A stretch of 8,405 bases of DNA from Rhodocyclaceae bacterium UBA1310 (GCA_002307175.1 DBTS01000130.1:1-8405), one strand, 5' to 3'; numbered from the stretch's first letter, positions 1 to 7,552 are shown. Numbers and translations are program-made. Notes: a model not told the origin generated them from the sequence alone.

Positions 1-1217
1 CCTCGCTGGTGTTCAACTGGCGCGAAGAGGCCACCCGCGTGGCCCCGGCACTATCGATCCATATCCTGCATGGCCCGCAGCGCGATTTCTCGGGCATCGA
101 TACGCATGATCTGGTACTGACCACCTATCCGCTGGTCTGGCGTGATGCCGAAGAACTCGCCAAACATGAGTACCACCTCCTGATTCTCGATGAAGCGCAG
201 ACCGTCAAGAATGCCGAGAGCAAGGCAGCCGGGGTCATCCGTGGCCTTACCACGCGCCACCGCCTGTGCCTGACCGGCACACCGATGGAAAATCATCTGG
301 GCGAGCTGTGGGCCTTGTTCGATTTCCTGCTGCCGGGCTTTCTCGGCAGCAACAAGGAGTTCCTGCAAAGCTGGCGCACGCCGATCGAAAAGCATGGCGA
401 CGAGTTGCGCCGCGATCTGCTTGCGCGCCGCGTGCGCCCTTTCATCCTGCGCCGGCGCAAGGACGAAGTGGCACGCGAGCTGCCGCCCAAGAGCATCATG
501 GTGCGCAATGTCGAACTGGCTGGAGATCAGCGCGACCTGTATGAAACAGTGCGGGCGGCCATGGACACCAAGGTGCGCGAGGAGATCTCCGCCAAGGGCG
601 TCGAGCGCAGCCAGATCATGATCCTCGATGCGCTGCTCAAGCTGCGCCAGGTATGCTGCGATCCGCGCCTGCTAAGCCTTGAAAGCGCCCAGCAGATCAA
701 GGAACACGCCAAACTCGATTTCCTCATGGACATGCTCCCGGAACTGCTTGCCGAGGGCCATCGCGTGCTGCTCTTCTCGCAGTTCACGAGCATGCTTGAT
801 CTGATCGTCGAAGCACTCAATGCTGCAGCAATCCCGCACGTCAAGCTGACCGGCCAGACCCAGGATCGCGAAAGCGTGGTCAAACGCTTCCAGTCCGGCG
901 AAGTGCCACTCTTCCTGATCAGCCTGAAGGCGGGTGGTGTCGGCCTGAATCTCACCGCTGCGGATACCGTGATCCACTTCGATCCCTGGTGGAATCCCGC
1001 CACCGAAGATCAGGCCACCGACCGTGCCCACCGCATCGGCCAGACCAAACCCGTCTTCGTCTACAAACTGATTGCGGCAGGCAGCATTGAAGAACGCATC
1101 GTGGCCCTGCAGGAAAAGAAATCCGCACTCGCCGCCGCGCTGCTAAGCGGTGACACGACGGCAGATGTGAAGTTTTCGGCAGACGATCTCACCGACCTGC
1201 TGCAACCTTTGAACTGA
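1..1217 (+). CDS. SNF2-family DEAD/DEAH helicase, C-terminal part (5' end outside window)
   Basis: This is an ATP-dependent DNA translocase or remodeller of the SNF2/HepA type. The frame is open to the left edge (first full codon at 3), so the GTG at 9 is not the real start, and the N-terminus with Walker A lies outside the window. Visible motifs in order are motif II DEAQ (189-200), motif III LTGTPMEN (270-293), a basic RRRKDEVARELPPK segment typical of SNF2 proteins, and the helicase C-terminal lobe. That lobe contains LLFSQF, GGVGLNLTAAD, FDPWWNPA and motif VI RAHRIGQ (1023-1043). The usual C-terminal tail (IEERIVALQEKK, then DDLTDLL) ends at TGA 1215-1217, so the 3' end looks complete and intact. 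Bacterial SNF2 proteins of this kind often carry an N-terminal SWIM zinc finger, which cannot be checked here. A gap of 111 bases separates it from the next operon, so co-transcription is uncertain. Family assignment is secure; the biological role is not known from sequence. Confidence 0.95.
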   Translation, partial: SLVFNWREEATRVAPALSIHILHGPQRDFSGIDTHDLVLTTYPLVWRDAEELAKHEYHLLILDEAQTVKNAESKAAGVIRGLTTRHRLCLTGTPMENHLGELWALFDFLLPGFLGSNKEFLQSWRTPIEKHGDELRRDLLARRVRPFILRRRKDEVARELPPKSIMVRNVELAGDQRDLYETVRAAMDTKVREEISAKGVERSQIMILDALLKLRQVCCDPRLLSLESAQQIKEHAKLDFLMDMLPELLAEGHRVLLFSQFTSMLDLIVEALNAAAIPHVKLTGQTQDRESVVKRFQSGEVPLFLISLKAGGVGLNLTAADTVIHFDPWWNPATEDQATDRAHRIGQTKPVFVYKLIAAGSIEERIVALQEKKSALAAALLSGDTTADVKFSADDLTDLLQPLN

Positions 1218-1222
1218 GGCTT

Positions 1223-1241
1223 CCTGGCAGGGCGCGCCAGG
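1223..1241 (+). other. Short GC-rich hairpin just after the helicase stop codon
   Basis: CCTGGC (1223-1228) and GCCAGG (1236-1241) form a perfect 6-bp stem with a 7-base loop, starting five bases after the stop codon of the helicase gene. No run of T follows (the next bases are TGGCCGCC), so it does not meet the pattern of an intrinsic terminator. It could stabilise the 3' end of the mRNA, weakly attenuate read-through, or be chance in GC-rich DNA. Confidence 0.3.
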
Positions 1242-1274
1242 TGGCCGCCAAGGCTGACGGAAGAGGGGAAGCGC

Positions 1275-1333
1275 TGCATCCGATCCGTATAGAATAGAGG
1301 TTTCGCATATCGCCATACGGGCCTCCGGATGCA
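1275..1333 (+). repeat. Nested inverted repeat covering the start codon of the SWIM gene
   Basis: TGCATCCG (1275-1282) is perfectly complementary to CGGATGCA (1326-1333). Inside it, CCGTAT (1285-1290) is complementary to ATACGG (1315-1320). The two stems (8 and 6 bp) are separated by a small asymmetric internal loop (AT against GCCTC) and close a 24-base loop. The 3' arm contains the ATG at 1329-1331. ATCCG also occurs twice in tandem (1278-1287), giving an alternative pairing. If transcription starts upstream of 1275, the mRNA could fold so that the start codon is paired. The complementarity is directly seen; a regulatory role is inference. Confidence 0.5.
1288..1295 (+). promoter_or_regulatory. 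Possible -10 box upstream of the SWIM-MoxR-vWA operon
   Basis: TATAGAAT includes TAGAAT (1290-1295), a five-of-six match to the TATAAT consensus, in the AT-richest part of the only intergenic gap. Transcription from it would begin near 1302, some 25-30 bases before the ATG at 1329. No convincing -35 hexamer lies 16-18 bases upstream (GGGGAA-like sequence) and there is no TGn extension. A promoter here is plausible because a long operon follows, but this site is weakly supported. Confidence 0.2.
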
Positions 1334-2651
1334 ACTTTCTGCTGAAGAAGTTTTGCAGCTCTCCCCCGATGATTCCTCCGCCAAGGCCGCCAAAGGTCTG
1401 GTGGTACCGGCCAAATGGCCGCGCCTGGAATACAGCGCAGAGGCCGTCTGGGGAGAATGCCAGGGCAGTGGCAGCAAACCCTACCAGGTCCAGGTGGACC
1501 GTTCCGGGCCGGCATTCCGCTGCTCCTGCCCGAGCCGCAAGTTCCCCTGCAAACATGGCTTGGCACTTCTCCTGCTGCTCGCGCAACACCCCACCAATTT
1601 CAGTGAAGCTGAGCCGCCTGCGTGGGTCGCCGAATGGCTCGTTGCACGCACCCAGCGCAGTGAAAAGCAGGAGCAGAAAAAAGCCGCAGCTGCCACCAGT
1701 ACGCCTGATCCTGTCGCTAGCGCCAAACGCGAAGCCACACGCCTGGAACGCATGCAGGCGGGGCTGGCCGAGCTGAACCGCTGGCTCTCCGATCAGGTAC
1801 GCCAGGGCCTTGCCCAGTTGCAGACAACTCCCGAAGTGTGGGATGCACTGGCCATCCGCATGGTTGATGCCCAGTTGCCGGGTGTGGCATACCGCCTGCG
1901 CTACACCGGCAGTCTGGTCGGGCGCGGTGAAGACTGGACCGCCCAGGTGCTCGGTGAGCTAGGCCGTCTGCAGCTTCTGGGTGAGGCGTTCAAGCGCATC
2001 GAGACACTCCCCGAGACCATCCAGGCCGACATAAAAGCCGCCCTTGGCCTGCCTGCGGACCGCGACGCAGTACTCGCCACAGGTACCCGCCTTGAAGACG
2101 AATGGCTGGTGCTGGGACAGAGCTGCGCCGAGGACGAGCGCCTGTGGGTGCGCCGGGTCTGGCTGCGCGGCCAGCACTCCGGACGCGACGCCCTGCTGCT
2201 TGATTACGCCCATGGCTCGCGACGCTTCGAACAGGGTTTCGTCAGCGGCAGCTGCGTCGCGGCAACACTGGCATTCTTCCCCGGCAATGCACCACTGCGC
2301 GCCTTGCTGGCGAGCAATGTCCGCAGCCTGACAGCAGTATTGCCTGCTACCGTATCACTGGCATCCTCGCTGGAGGATATAGCGGCCGGAGTCGCCGCCA
2401 ATCCCTGGCAATCTCCGCGCCCCTTCCTGTGCTCCGATGGGATTCCCGACCACAGGGATGGCATCTGGCTGCTGCGCGTCGGGGAGCATTCGCTAACCTT
2501 GCGGGTTCGTGATGAAGATGGCTGGCAACTCCTTGCCAACGCCGGCGGCCAGCCCCTGACGCTGTTCGGCGAATGGGACGGGCGTTGCCTGCGCCCACTG
2601 AGTACATGGAATGACAGTCTGGTGTGGACTGAGGAAATGGTGGCGGAATGA
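1329..2651 (+). CDS. SWIM zinc-finger domain protein (first gene of the operon)
   Basis: A 440-residue protein with a SWIM zinc finger near its N-terminus: C65-S-C67, then C74-K-H76, giving CxCx6CxH within FRCSCPSRKFPCKHGLAL. SWIM fingers bind zinc and usually mediate contacts with DNA or protein. The finger is followed by a Lys/Gln/Ala-rich linker (about 109-131), a mainly helical, charged segment (about 132-240) and a C-terminal region of mixed strands with many Trp (about 255-440) containing LFGEWDGRCLRPLS. ATG 1329 is chosen because the frame has no other start between it and the stop at 1290, and the N-terminal AEEVLQLSPDDSSAKAAKGL looks family-like. No Shine-Dalgarno sequence precedes it, and the ATG lies in the arm of an inverted repeat. 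The gene overlaps the next by four bases (ATGA). E. coli YehQ is also a SWIM protein beside a MoxR/vWA set, but orthology is not established here. No enzymatic motif was recognised. Confidence 0.93.
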   Translation: MQLSAEEVLQLSPDDSSAKAAKGLVVPAKWPRLEYSAEAVWGECQGSGSKPYQVQVDRSGPAFRCSCPSRKFPCKHGLALLLLLAQHPTNFSEAEPPAWVAEWLVARTQRSEKQEQKKAAAATSTPDPVASAKREATRLERMQAGLAELNRWLSDQVRQGLAQLQTTPEVWDALAIRMVDAQLPGVAYRLRYTGSLVGRGEDWTAQVLGELGRLQLLGEAFKRIETLPETIQADIKAALGLPADRDAVLATGTRLEDEWLVLGQSCAEDERLWVRRVWLRGQHSGRDALLLDYAHGSRRFEQGFVSGSCVAATLAFFPGNAPLRALLASNVRSLTAVLPATVSLASSLEDIAAGVAANPWQSPRPFLCSDGIPDHRDGIWLLRVGEHSLTLRVRDEDGWQLLANAGGQPLTLFGEWDGRCLRPLSTWNDSLVWTEEMVAE

Positions 2652-4201
2652 AACTGCTTGATGAACTTGCCAGTCAACTCATTCTCGGTACCGACCGCAG
2701 GGTGCCACTCCTACCCCAAATGGAAGGCCCCTTGGGAGGCCTCCTGGGTGCCACTTCTGCGGCTGGAGTGACGACGGAACAACAGGTGCTGCGCAGCGCC
2801 GGAATCCTCGCCATCTGCAACGACGCCGGTTTCCTGCCTCCTCTGGATGAACGCCCCTTGCCCGCCCCCTGTGTGACGGAAAACCTGGGTCAGGCGACGG
2901 ATTCCGGGCTGGTCTCGGTTCTGCGCCAGATCCTTGCCGATGGCCCCGATCCGCTGCGTCTGGAAGCCCTGCGGGAGCTCGGACAGGCCGGCCTGCACCT
3001 GTCGCCCTCGCATTTGCCAACGGCATTGCAGCTGGGGCAGCGCTATCCCCACCTGCGTCAAGCCTTGCTGGGTGTTCTGGGGCAACGTGGTGAGTGGCTG
3101 GCTCACTTTGATCCCGCATGGAGCTGGGCTATCGACGGACACATCGAAACCGGTGCATCGGCAAACTGGGACACCGGCAGCCAGGAACAACGCAGCCTGC
3201 ATATCGCCCGGCTGCGCAAGACACGCCCCGCAGAGGCCCGGGAACTTGTGCAGAACGGATTCAGCAAACTGGATGCCCGCGAGCGGGCCGGGCTGCTCGA
3301 ACAGTTGCGGGTAGGATTGGGAAGTGCCGATGAGGATTTCCTCGAATCCTGTCTGGCCGATCGCAGCAAGGAAGTACGCCAGATCGCGGCAGATCTCCTC
3401 GCCCGCCTGCCCGACAGCCGCTATGTTGGGCGCATGGCCGGGCGTCTCGGTCAGTGCCTCGGGCACGAACGGCGTCTGTTGCGGCAGGTGGTGACGCTGG
3501 AAGCGCCGGCGCAGTTTGCCCCAGACTGGAAGGCCGATACGCTTGAAGAGACACGCGCCAAGAGTGAAACCCTCGGCGACCGGGCATGGTGGCTGTATCA
3601 GCTGGCGCGCTACGTGCCGCTGGAATGGTGGCCGCAGCAGACCGGCATGAATCCGGCCGAGCTGCTCGCCTGGCTGCCGAAAACCGACTGGCATGAGGCC
3701 ATCCTGCGCGCCTGGAGCGAAGCGATACGGCGTACCGAGAACGCCGAATGGGCATTGGCCTTGTACTCAAGCAAGCTGCTCAAGAAGATGGCGATCGAGC
3801 CGCTGGATCTGCTCTCCCATCTGCCGCTTGAAGAACGCACCCATCAGTGGCTGCTCGTGCTCGGCGCCCAGCAGTCAGCAGTCACCTCTCTGGGCGCAAA
3901 GCTTGAACAAATCATGCAGGCATTTCCCCAAGGCATTCCCGAAACCATTGCCAACACGGTGCTGCAGACCCTGCGTGACAGTCTGCATACCGATGCGCGC
4001 CGCTACGACTATGCCATCCGCAAAACCCTGCCGGAGTTCATCTGCCTGATTCCCATGCACTGCCTCGACGCGGCAGCCCAGGGCTGGCCCATGGGTCGCC
4101 CGGAAACCGAATACTTCGTCGAACCCCTGGCCCGGATTCTGGCCATCATCGAACAGCGTCGCACTCTTCACCGAACCTTTAGCCTGCGGAAAACATCATG
4201 A
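2648..4201 (+). CDS. DUF5691-type helical-repeat protein
   Basis: A 517-residue, soluble, mainly alpha-helical protein with no signal peptide or membrane segment. I assign it to the DUF5691 family from its N-terminal LILGTDRRVP pattern (residues 11-20), the RQALLGVLGQRGEWLAHFDP segment in the first third, and its place between a SWIM gene and a MoxR gene. The segment at residues 235-262 (CLADRSKEVRQIAADLLARL) reads like a HEAT-type helical pair, and much of the rest is amphipathic helices, which suggests a scaffold or substrate-docking role. No catalytic motif was seen. The start overlaps the SWIM stop and the end overlaps the MoxR start, both as ATGA. A GAGG at 2631-2634 is rather far from the start, so translation probably depends on ribosomes arriving from the upstream gene. 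The family is uncharacterised to my knowledge, and the family name rests on recall. Confidence 0.85.
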   Translation: MKLLDELASQLILGTDRRVPLLPQMEGPLGGLLGATSAAGVTTEQQVLRSAGILAICNDAGFLPPLDERPLPAPCVTENLGQATDSGLVSVLRQILADGPDPLRLEALRELGQAGLHLSPSHLPTALQLGQRYPHLRQALLGVLGQRGEWLAHFDPAWSWAIDGHIETGASANWDTGSQEQRSLHIARLRKTRPAEARELVQNGFSKLDARERAGLLEQLRVGLGSADEDFLESCLADRSKEVRQIAADLLARLPDSRYVGRMAGRLGQCLGHERRLLRQVVTLEAPAQFAPDWKADTLEETRAKSETLGDRAWWLYQLARYVPLEWWPQQTGMNPAELLAWLPKTDWHEAILRAWSEAIRRTENAEWALALYSSKLLKKMAIEPLDLLSHLPLEERTHQWLLVLGAQQSAVTSLGAKLEQIMQAFPQGIPETIANTVLQTLRDSLHTDARRYDYAIRKTLPEFICLIPMHCLDAAAQGWPMGRPETEYFVEPLARILAIIEQRRTLHRTFSLRKTS

Positions 4202-5277
4202 CCCAAACCCTGCGTCAGCACGCCGAACAGCAATTTGCGGAAGAACTCGAAGCCCTGCAGAAGGCCGATACGCGCGAGCGCCCGGAAAACTGGGCCATGT
4301 CCCCCTGGGCAGTAGCCAATTACCTTCTGGGTTGCAAACTCGACAACGGTTTTGAAATCAGCCCGAAGTACATCGGCAGTCGCCGCATCATCGAGACAGC
4401 CGTCGCCACCCTGGCCACAGATCGAGCCCTGCTGCTGTTCGGCGTGCCGGGCACCGCCAAATCCTGGGTGTCCGAGCACCTGGCCGCAGCCATCAGCGGA
4501 GACTCCACTATGCTCATCCAGGGTACCGCCGGCACCAGTGAGGAACAGCTGCGCTACGGCTGGAACTATGCGCAGCTGCTCTCCAAGGGGCCATCACGCG
4601 ACGCCCTCGTGCCCAGCCCTCTGATGCGGGCAATGGAACTGGGAAAGACCGCCCGTGTCGAGGAACTCACGCGCATTCCCGCAGATGTGCAGGACACGCT
4701 GATCACAATTCTTTCCGAGAAATCCCTGCCGGTACCTGAACTGGGGATCGAAGCGCAGGCAGTGCGTGGTTTCAATGTCATCGCCACAGCGAACAATCGT
4801 GACAAAGGCATCAACGAACTCTCCAGCGCGCTCAAACGCCGCTTCAATACCGTGATCCTGCCAGTGCCGGCAAATGAGGCAGAAGAAGTGGCCATCGTCA
4901 CCAAGCGGGTGGGCGAACTTGGCCGGGCGCTGCAACTGCCGGGCGAACCACCGGCTCTCGCCGAAGTCCGCCGGGTGGTGCAGATTTTCCGGGAATTGCG
5001 CAACGGCCAGACCGAGGACGGCAAAACCAGGCTCAAATCGCCCAGCAGCACCTTGTCCACAGCCGAGGCCATCTCGGTTCTCAACAGCGGCATGGCAATG
5101 GCAGGGCATTTCGGCGATGGCGTGTTACGGGCCAGCGATGTGGCTGCAAGCCTCGTCGGTGCGATCATCAAGGACCCGGTGCAGGATGCCGTGGTATGGC
5201 GTGAATATCAGGAAACCGTGATGAAGGAACGCAGCGACTGGAAAGATCTGTATCGCGCCTGCCGCGACCAGGAGTAA
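4198..5277 (+). CDS. MoxR-family AAA+ ATPase, YehL-like
   Basis: A 359-residue AAA+ ATPase expected to form a ring that remodels a protein target with its vWA partner. The N-terminal helical part (1-75) precedes Walker A GVPGTAKS (82-89, K88); Ala before Lys is normal for MoxR proteins. The Walker B region reads RVEELTRIP (153-161), so the usual Asp-Glu is Glu-Glu (E155, E156). Sensor 1 is ATANNRD with N199/N200, and the arginine-finger segment is LSSALKRRF (208-216). In the lid, the Arg usual for MoxR sensor 2 seems absent (STAEA at 287-291). The run from VQDTLITILSEK to RFNTVILPVP is typical of the YehL branch and separates it from RavA, NorQ/CbbQ and MoxR proper. The ATG at 4198 sits in an ATGA overlap with the upstream gene, with GCGGAAA just before it as a weak ribosome site. 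The last codons carry AGGAG for the next gene. Confidence 0.93.
   Translation: MTQTLRQHAEQQFAEELEALQKADTRERPENWAMSPWAVANYLLGCKLDNGFEISPKYIGSRRIIETAVATLATDRALLLFGVPGTAKSWVSEHLAAAISGDSTMLIQGTAGTSEEQLRYGWNYAQLLSKGPSRDALVPSPLMRAMELGKTARVEELTRIPADVQDTLITILSEKSLPVPELGIEAQAVRGFNVIATANNRDKGINELSSALKRRFNTVILPVPANEAEEVAIVTKRVGELGRALQLPGEPPALAEVRRVVQIFRELRNGQTEDGKTRLKSPSSTLSTAEAISVLNSGMAMAGHFGDGVLRASDVAASLVGAIIKDPVQDAVVWREYQETVMKERSDWKDLYRACRDQE
5270..5274 (+). promoter_or_regulatory. Ribosome binding site for the DUF5682 gene
   Basis: AGGAG lies in the last codons of the ATPase gene, directly before its TAA, and ten bases ahead of the ATG at 5285. It is the best Shine-Dalgarno match in the operon and sits at the only junction without an overlap. 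It supports ATG 5285 as the start and suggests that this gene can be translated independently of its upstream neighbour. Confidence 0.7.
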
Positions 5278-5284
5278 GCCTTTC

Positions 5285-7552
5285 ATGGCCGACACCCCCT
5301 TCCATCTGTTCGGCATCCGCCATCACGGCCCCGGCTGTGCCCGCAGCCTGCTGCGGGCACTCGAGACGCTGCAGCCCGATTGCATTCTCGTTGAAGGGCC
5401 GCCTGACGGAGAAGCCGCCCTCCCGCTGCTCACCGCGCCCGGCATGACGCCTCCCGTGGCCTTGCTCATCTACAACCCGGAGAACGCCGGCGAAGCGGTG
5501 TTCTACCCTTTCGCCACTTTTTCACCAGAATGGAACGCCTTGCAATACGGGCTGGCCCAGGCCATTCCGACGCGTTTCATGGATCTACCGATCACCCATC
5601 AGTTTGCCCTGCGCCAGATGGATCAGGAAGCTGTGCCAGAAACAGAGCCTCCGGTGCATACCGCAGCCGATGCAGAAGGCACGGAGGGGCAGACTTACTC
5701 CGATCCGCTGGACTGGCTGGGTCGTGCCGCAGGTTATGAGGATGGAGAATCCTGGTGGAATCACATGGTCGAAGAGCGCGGCGACAGCCTGGAGCTGTTT
5801 GCGGCAATCCGCGAAGCCATGAGCAGCGTCCGCCAGGAAGCACCCCCCCGCCGGCTCAACGCGGCAGAGGCCAGACGTGAGGATCTGCGCGAGGCCCACA
5901 TGCGCCGCTGCATGCGTCAGGCACAGAAAGAGGGCTTCTCGCGCATCGCCGTCATCTGCGGCGCGTGGCACATATCAGCCCTTGCCGAACTGCCCACCGC
6001 CAAGGCCGATAACGATCTGCTCAAGGGCCTGCCCAAAACCCGGGTGGAAGCCACCTGGGTACCATGGTCCTACCGCAATCTCAGTTACGCCAGTGGCTAT
6101 GGCGCAGGTGTCAGGGCACCCGGCTGGTACGAACACCTCTGGCAGAGTGCCGATGGCTCACGCGGCATCCAGTGGCTGGCGCGCGCCGCTGCGCTGTTCC
6201 GCGAAGAAGGGCTGGACTGCTCTTCGGCCCACATCATCGAGGCCAGCCGTCTGGCAGACACACTCGCCGCCTTGCACGAACGCCCGCAGGCAGGGCTGGA
6301 AGAACTCTTTGAGGCCCTGCGCAGTGTGGTGTGCATGGGTGAGGACACGCCGCTACGCCTCATTGAGCAGCGCCTGATCGTTGGCGAACGTCTCGGCAGC
6401 ACGCCGGAGAACGCACCTGCGGTGCCCCTTGCGCGCGATCTGGCAGCGCAGCAGAAAAGCCTGCGTCTGAAACCGGAGGCGCTGCGCAAAACCCTGGATC
6501 TGGACCTGCGCCAAGCCAACGACCTCGCCCGCAGCCACCTTCTGCACCGTCTGGTCTTGCTGGATATTGACTGGGGCAGGCTAAGCCGCACCGGGCGCAG
6601 TACCAAAGGCAGCTTTCACGAAATCTGGGAACTTCAGTGGGAGCCGGAGCTGGCGCTCAAGGTGATTGAAGCCTCACGCTGGGGCAACAGTGTGGCAGAA
6701 GCTGCCACCGCCCTGACAGTCGACAAGGCACGCAACGCACAGGCACTGGCAGTGCTTTCGGAGCTTGTGGATAAAGTGCTGCTTGCCGATCTGTCTGCTG
6801 CGATGGCAGCGGTGACGCAGGCACTCGACAGCATGGCGGCAGTCATCAGCGACGTGTCCCAGATACTCGCAGCAATCCCGGCACTAGCCAAGGTAGCCCG
6901 CTACGGCAATGTGCGCCAGACCGATACCGCGCTGGTCGAACACCTGCTGCAGACACTCGTGCCGCGTGCCGCCATTGGCCTGCCAGGAGCCTGCAGCGCA
7001 CTCGACGACGATGCCGCAGGGCAGATGCGCGACACCATCACGGCGGCACATCAGGCACTTCGTCTGCTTCAGGCCGATGGCATAGTGGATATCTGGCACG
7101 CAGCCCTGACCCAGCTGGCACAGAGCCCGCAATGCCACAGCCTGCTTGGCGGGCTGGCATCCCGCCTGCTGTTTGACGCACAACATGCTGCGCTCGACGA
7201 GACCGCTCTGCGCATGAGTCTGGCGCTTTCCACAGGCAATGATCCGGCCCCTGCCGCCGCATGGCTGGAAGGTTTTCTCAACAAGAGCGGCATGGTGCTG
7301 CTGCATGACAATCAGTTGTGGAGCCTTGTCGACGACTGGTTGAGCAGCCTCAGCGCAGAACATTTTGACCACGAACTCCCCTTGCTGAGACGCGCCTTCA
7401 GTGCTTTTACACCGCCTGAGCGGCGCCAACTCGGGGAGCGGGCACAAAGCCCGGCCACGCCGGCCAGAGCGGCGACGGGTTCAGACTGGGACGCGCGGCG
7501 CGCCACGCTACCGGTTCCACTCCTGCATCAACTGCTGGGAATCCCGACATGA
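5285..7552 (+). CDS. DUF5682/YehM-like protein with TIKI/TraB/EreA-like motifs
   Basis: A 755-residue protein close in length to E. coli YehM (about 760, from memory). The N-terminal half shows FGIRHHGPGC (G10-x-x-H13), then ILVEGPPD (E37), RFMDLP (D100) and VICGAWHISAL (G226-x-x-H229). Paired GxxH motifs plus an acidic residue after the first recall the TIKI/TraB/GumN/EreA/ChaN superfamily, some members of which are metal-dependent hydrolases. Between them lie DWLGRAAGYEDGESWWNHMV and REDLREAHMRRCM, both family-like. After the second motif comes TWVPWSYRNLSYASGYGAGV, then a long helical region (about 340-720) with probable coiled-coil or repeat helices and a closing LPLLRRAFSAF segment. No signal peptide or membrane segment was seen, so it is probably cytoplasmic. 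It follows the ATPase gene after 7 bases with its own AGGAG and overlaps the vWA gene by ATGA. Family and start are well supported; enzymatic activity is inference. Confidence 0.9.
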   Translation: MADTPFHLFGIRHHGPGCARSLLRALETLQPDCILVEGPPDGEAALPLLTAPGMTPPVALLIYNPENAGEAVFYPFATFSPEWNALQYGLAQAIPTRFMDLPITHQFALRQMDQEAVPETEPPVHTAADAEGTEGQTYSDPLDWLGRAAGYEDGESWWNHMVEERGDSLELFAAIREAMSSVRQEAPPRRLNAAEARREDLREAHMRRCMRQAQKEGFSRIAVICGAWHISALAELPTAKADNDLLKGLPKTRVEATWVPWSYRNLSYASGYGAGVRAPGWYEHLWQSADGSRGIQWLARAAALFREEGLDCSSAHIIEASRLADTLAALHERPQAGLEELFEALRSVVCMGEDTPLRLIEQRLIVGERLGSTPENAPAVPLARDLAAQQKSLRLKPEALRKTLDLDLRQANDLARSHLLHRLVLLDIDWGRLSRTGRSTKGSFHEIWELQWEPELALKVIEASRWGNSVAEAATALTVDKARNAQALAVLSELVDKVLLADLSAAMAAVTQALDSMAAVISDVSQILAAIPALAKVARYGNVRQTDTALVEHLLQTLVPRAAIGLPGACSALDDDAAGQMRDTITAAHQALRLLQADGIVDIWHAALTQLAQSPQCHSLLGGLASRLLFDAQHAALDETALRMSLALSTGNDPAPAAAWLEGFLNKSGMVLLHDNQLWSLVDDWLSSLSAEHFDHELPLLRRAFSAFTPPERRQLGERAQSPATPARAATGSDWDARRATLPVPLLHQLLGIPT

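Noticed and set aside
9..11. GTG as the start of the helicase gene
   Set aside because: The frame is open to the left edge and the protein would lack Walker A, so the true start lies upstream of the window.
527..1031. Antisense open frames opposite the helicase C-terminal lobe
   Set aside because: They are Ser/Arg-rich or otherwise low-complexity translations of helicase codons, with no start context or motif.
1223..1241. Intrinsic terminator after the helicase gene
   Set aside because: The stem is only 6 bp and no T-tract follows, so it is listed only as a hairpin.
2711..3694. Antisense open frame of 327 codons on the - strand
   Set aside because: It lies wholly inside the DUF5691 gene, resembles no family I recognise, and such long antisense frames are common opposite GC-rich genes. 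The + strand frame has family-like motifs and overlapping neighbours.
4198..5277. Assignment of the ATPase to RavA, NorQ/CbbQ or CobS types
   Set aside because: The VEELTRIP Walker B, the VQDTLITILSEK segment and the DUF5682 and SWIM neighbours fit the YehL branch better. No nor, cbb or cob genes are nearby.
5843..5849. Run of seven C as a frameshift or slippage site in the DUF5682 gene
   Set aside because: The frame stays open and family-like on both sides (SSVRQEAPPRRLNAAE into the second GxxH motif), so there is no sign of a shift or programmed slippage.
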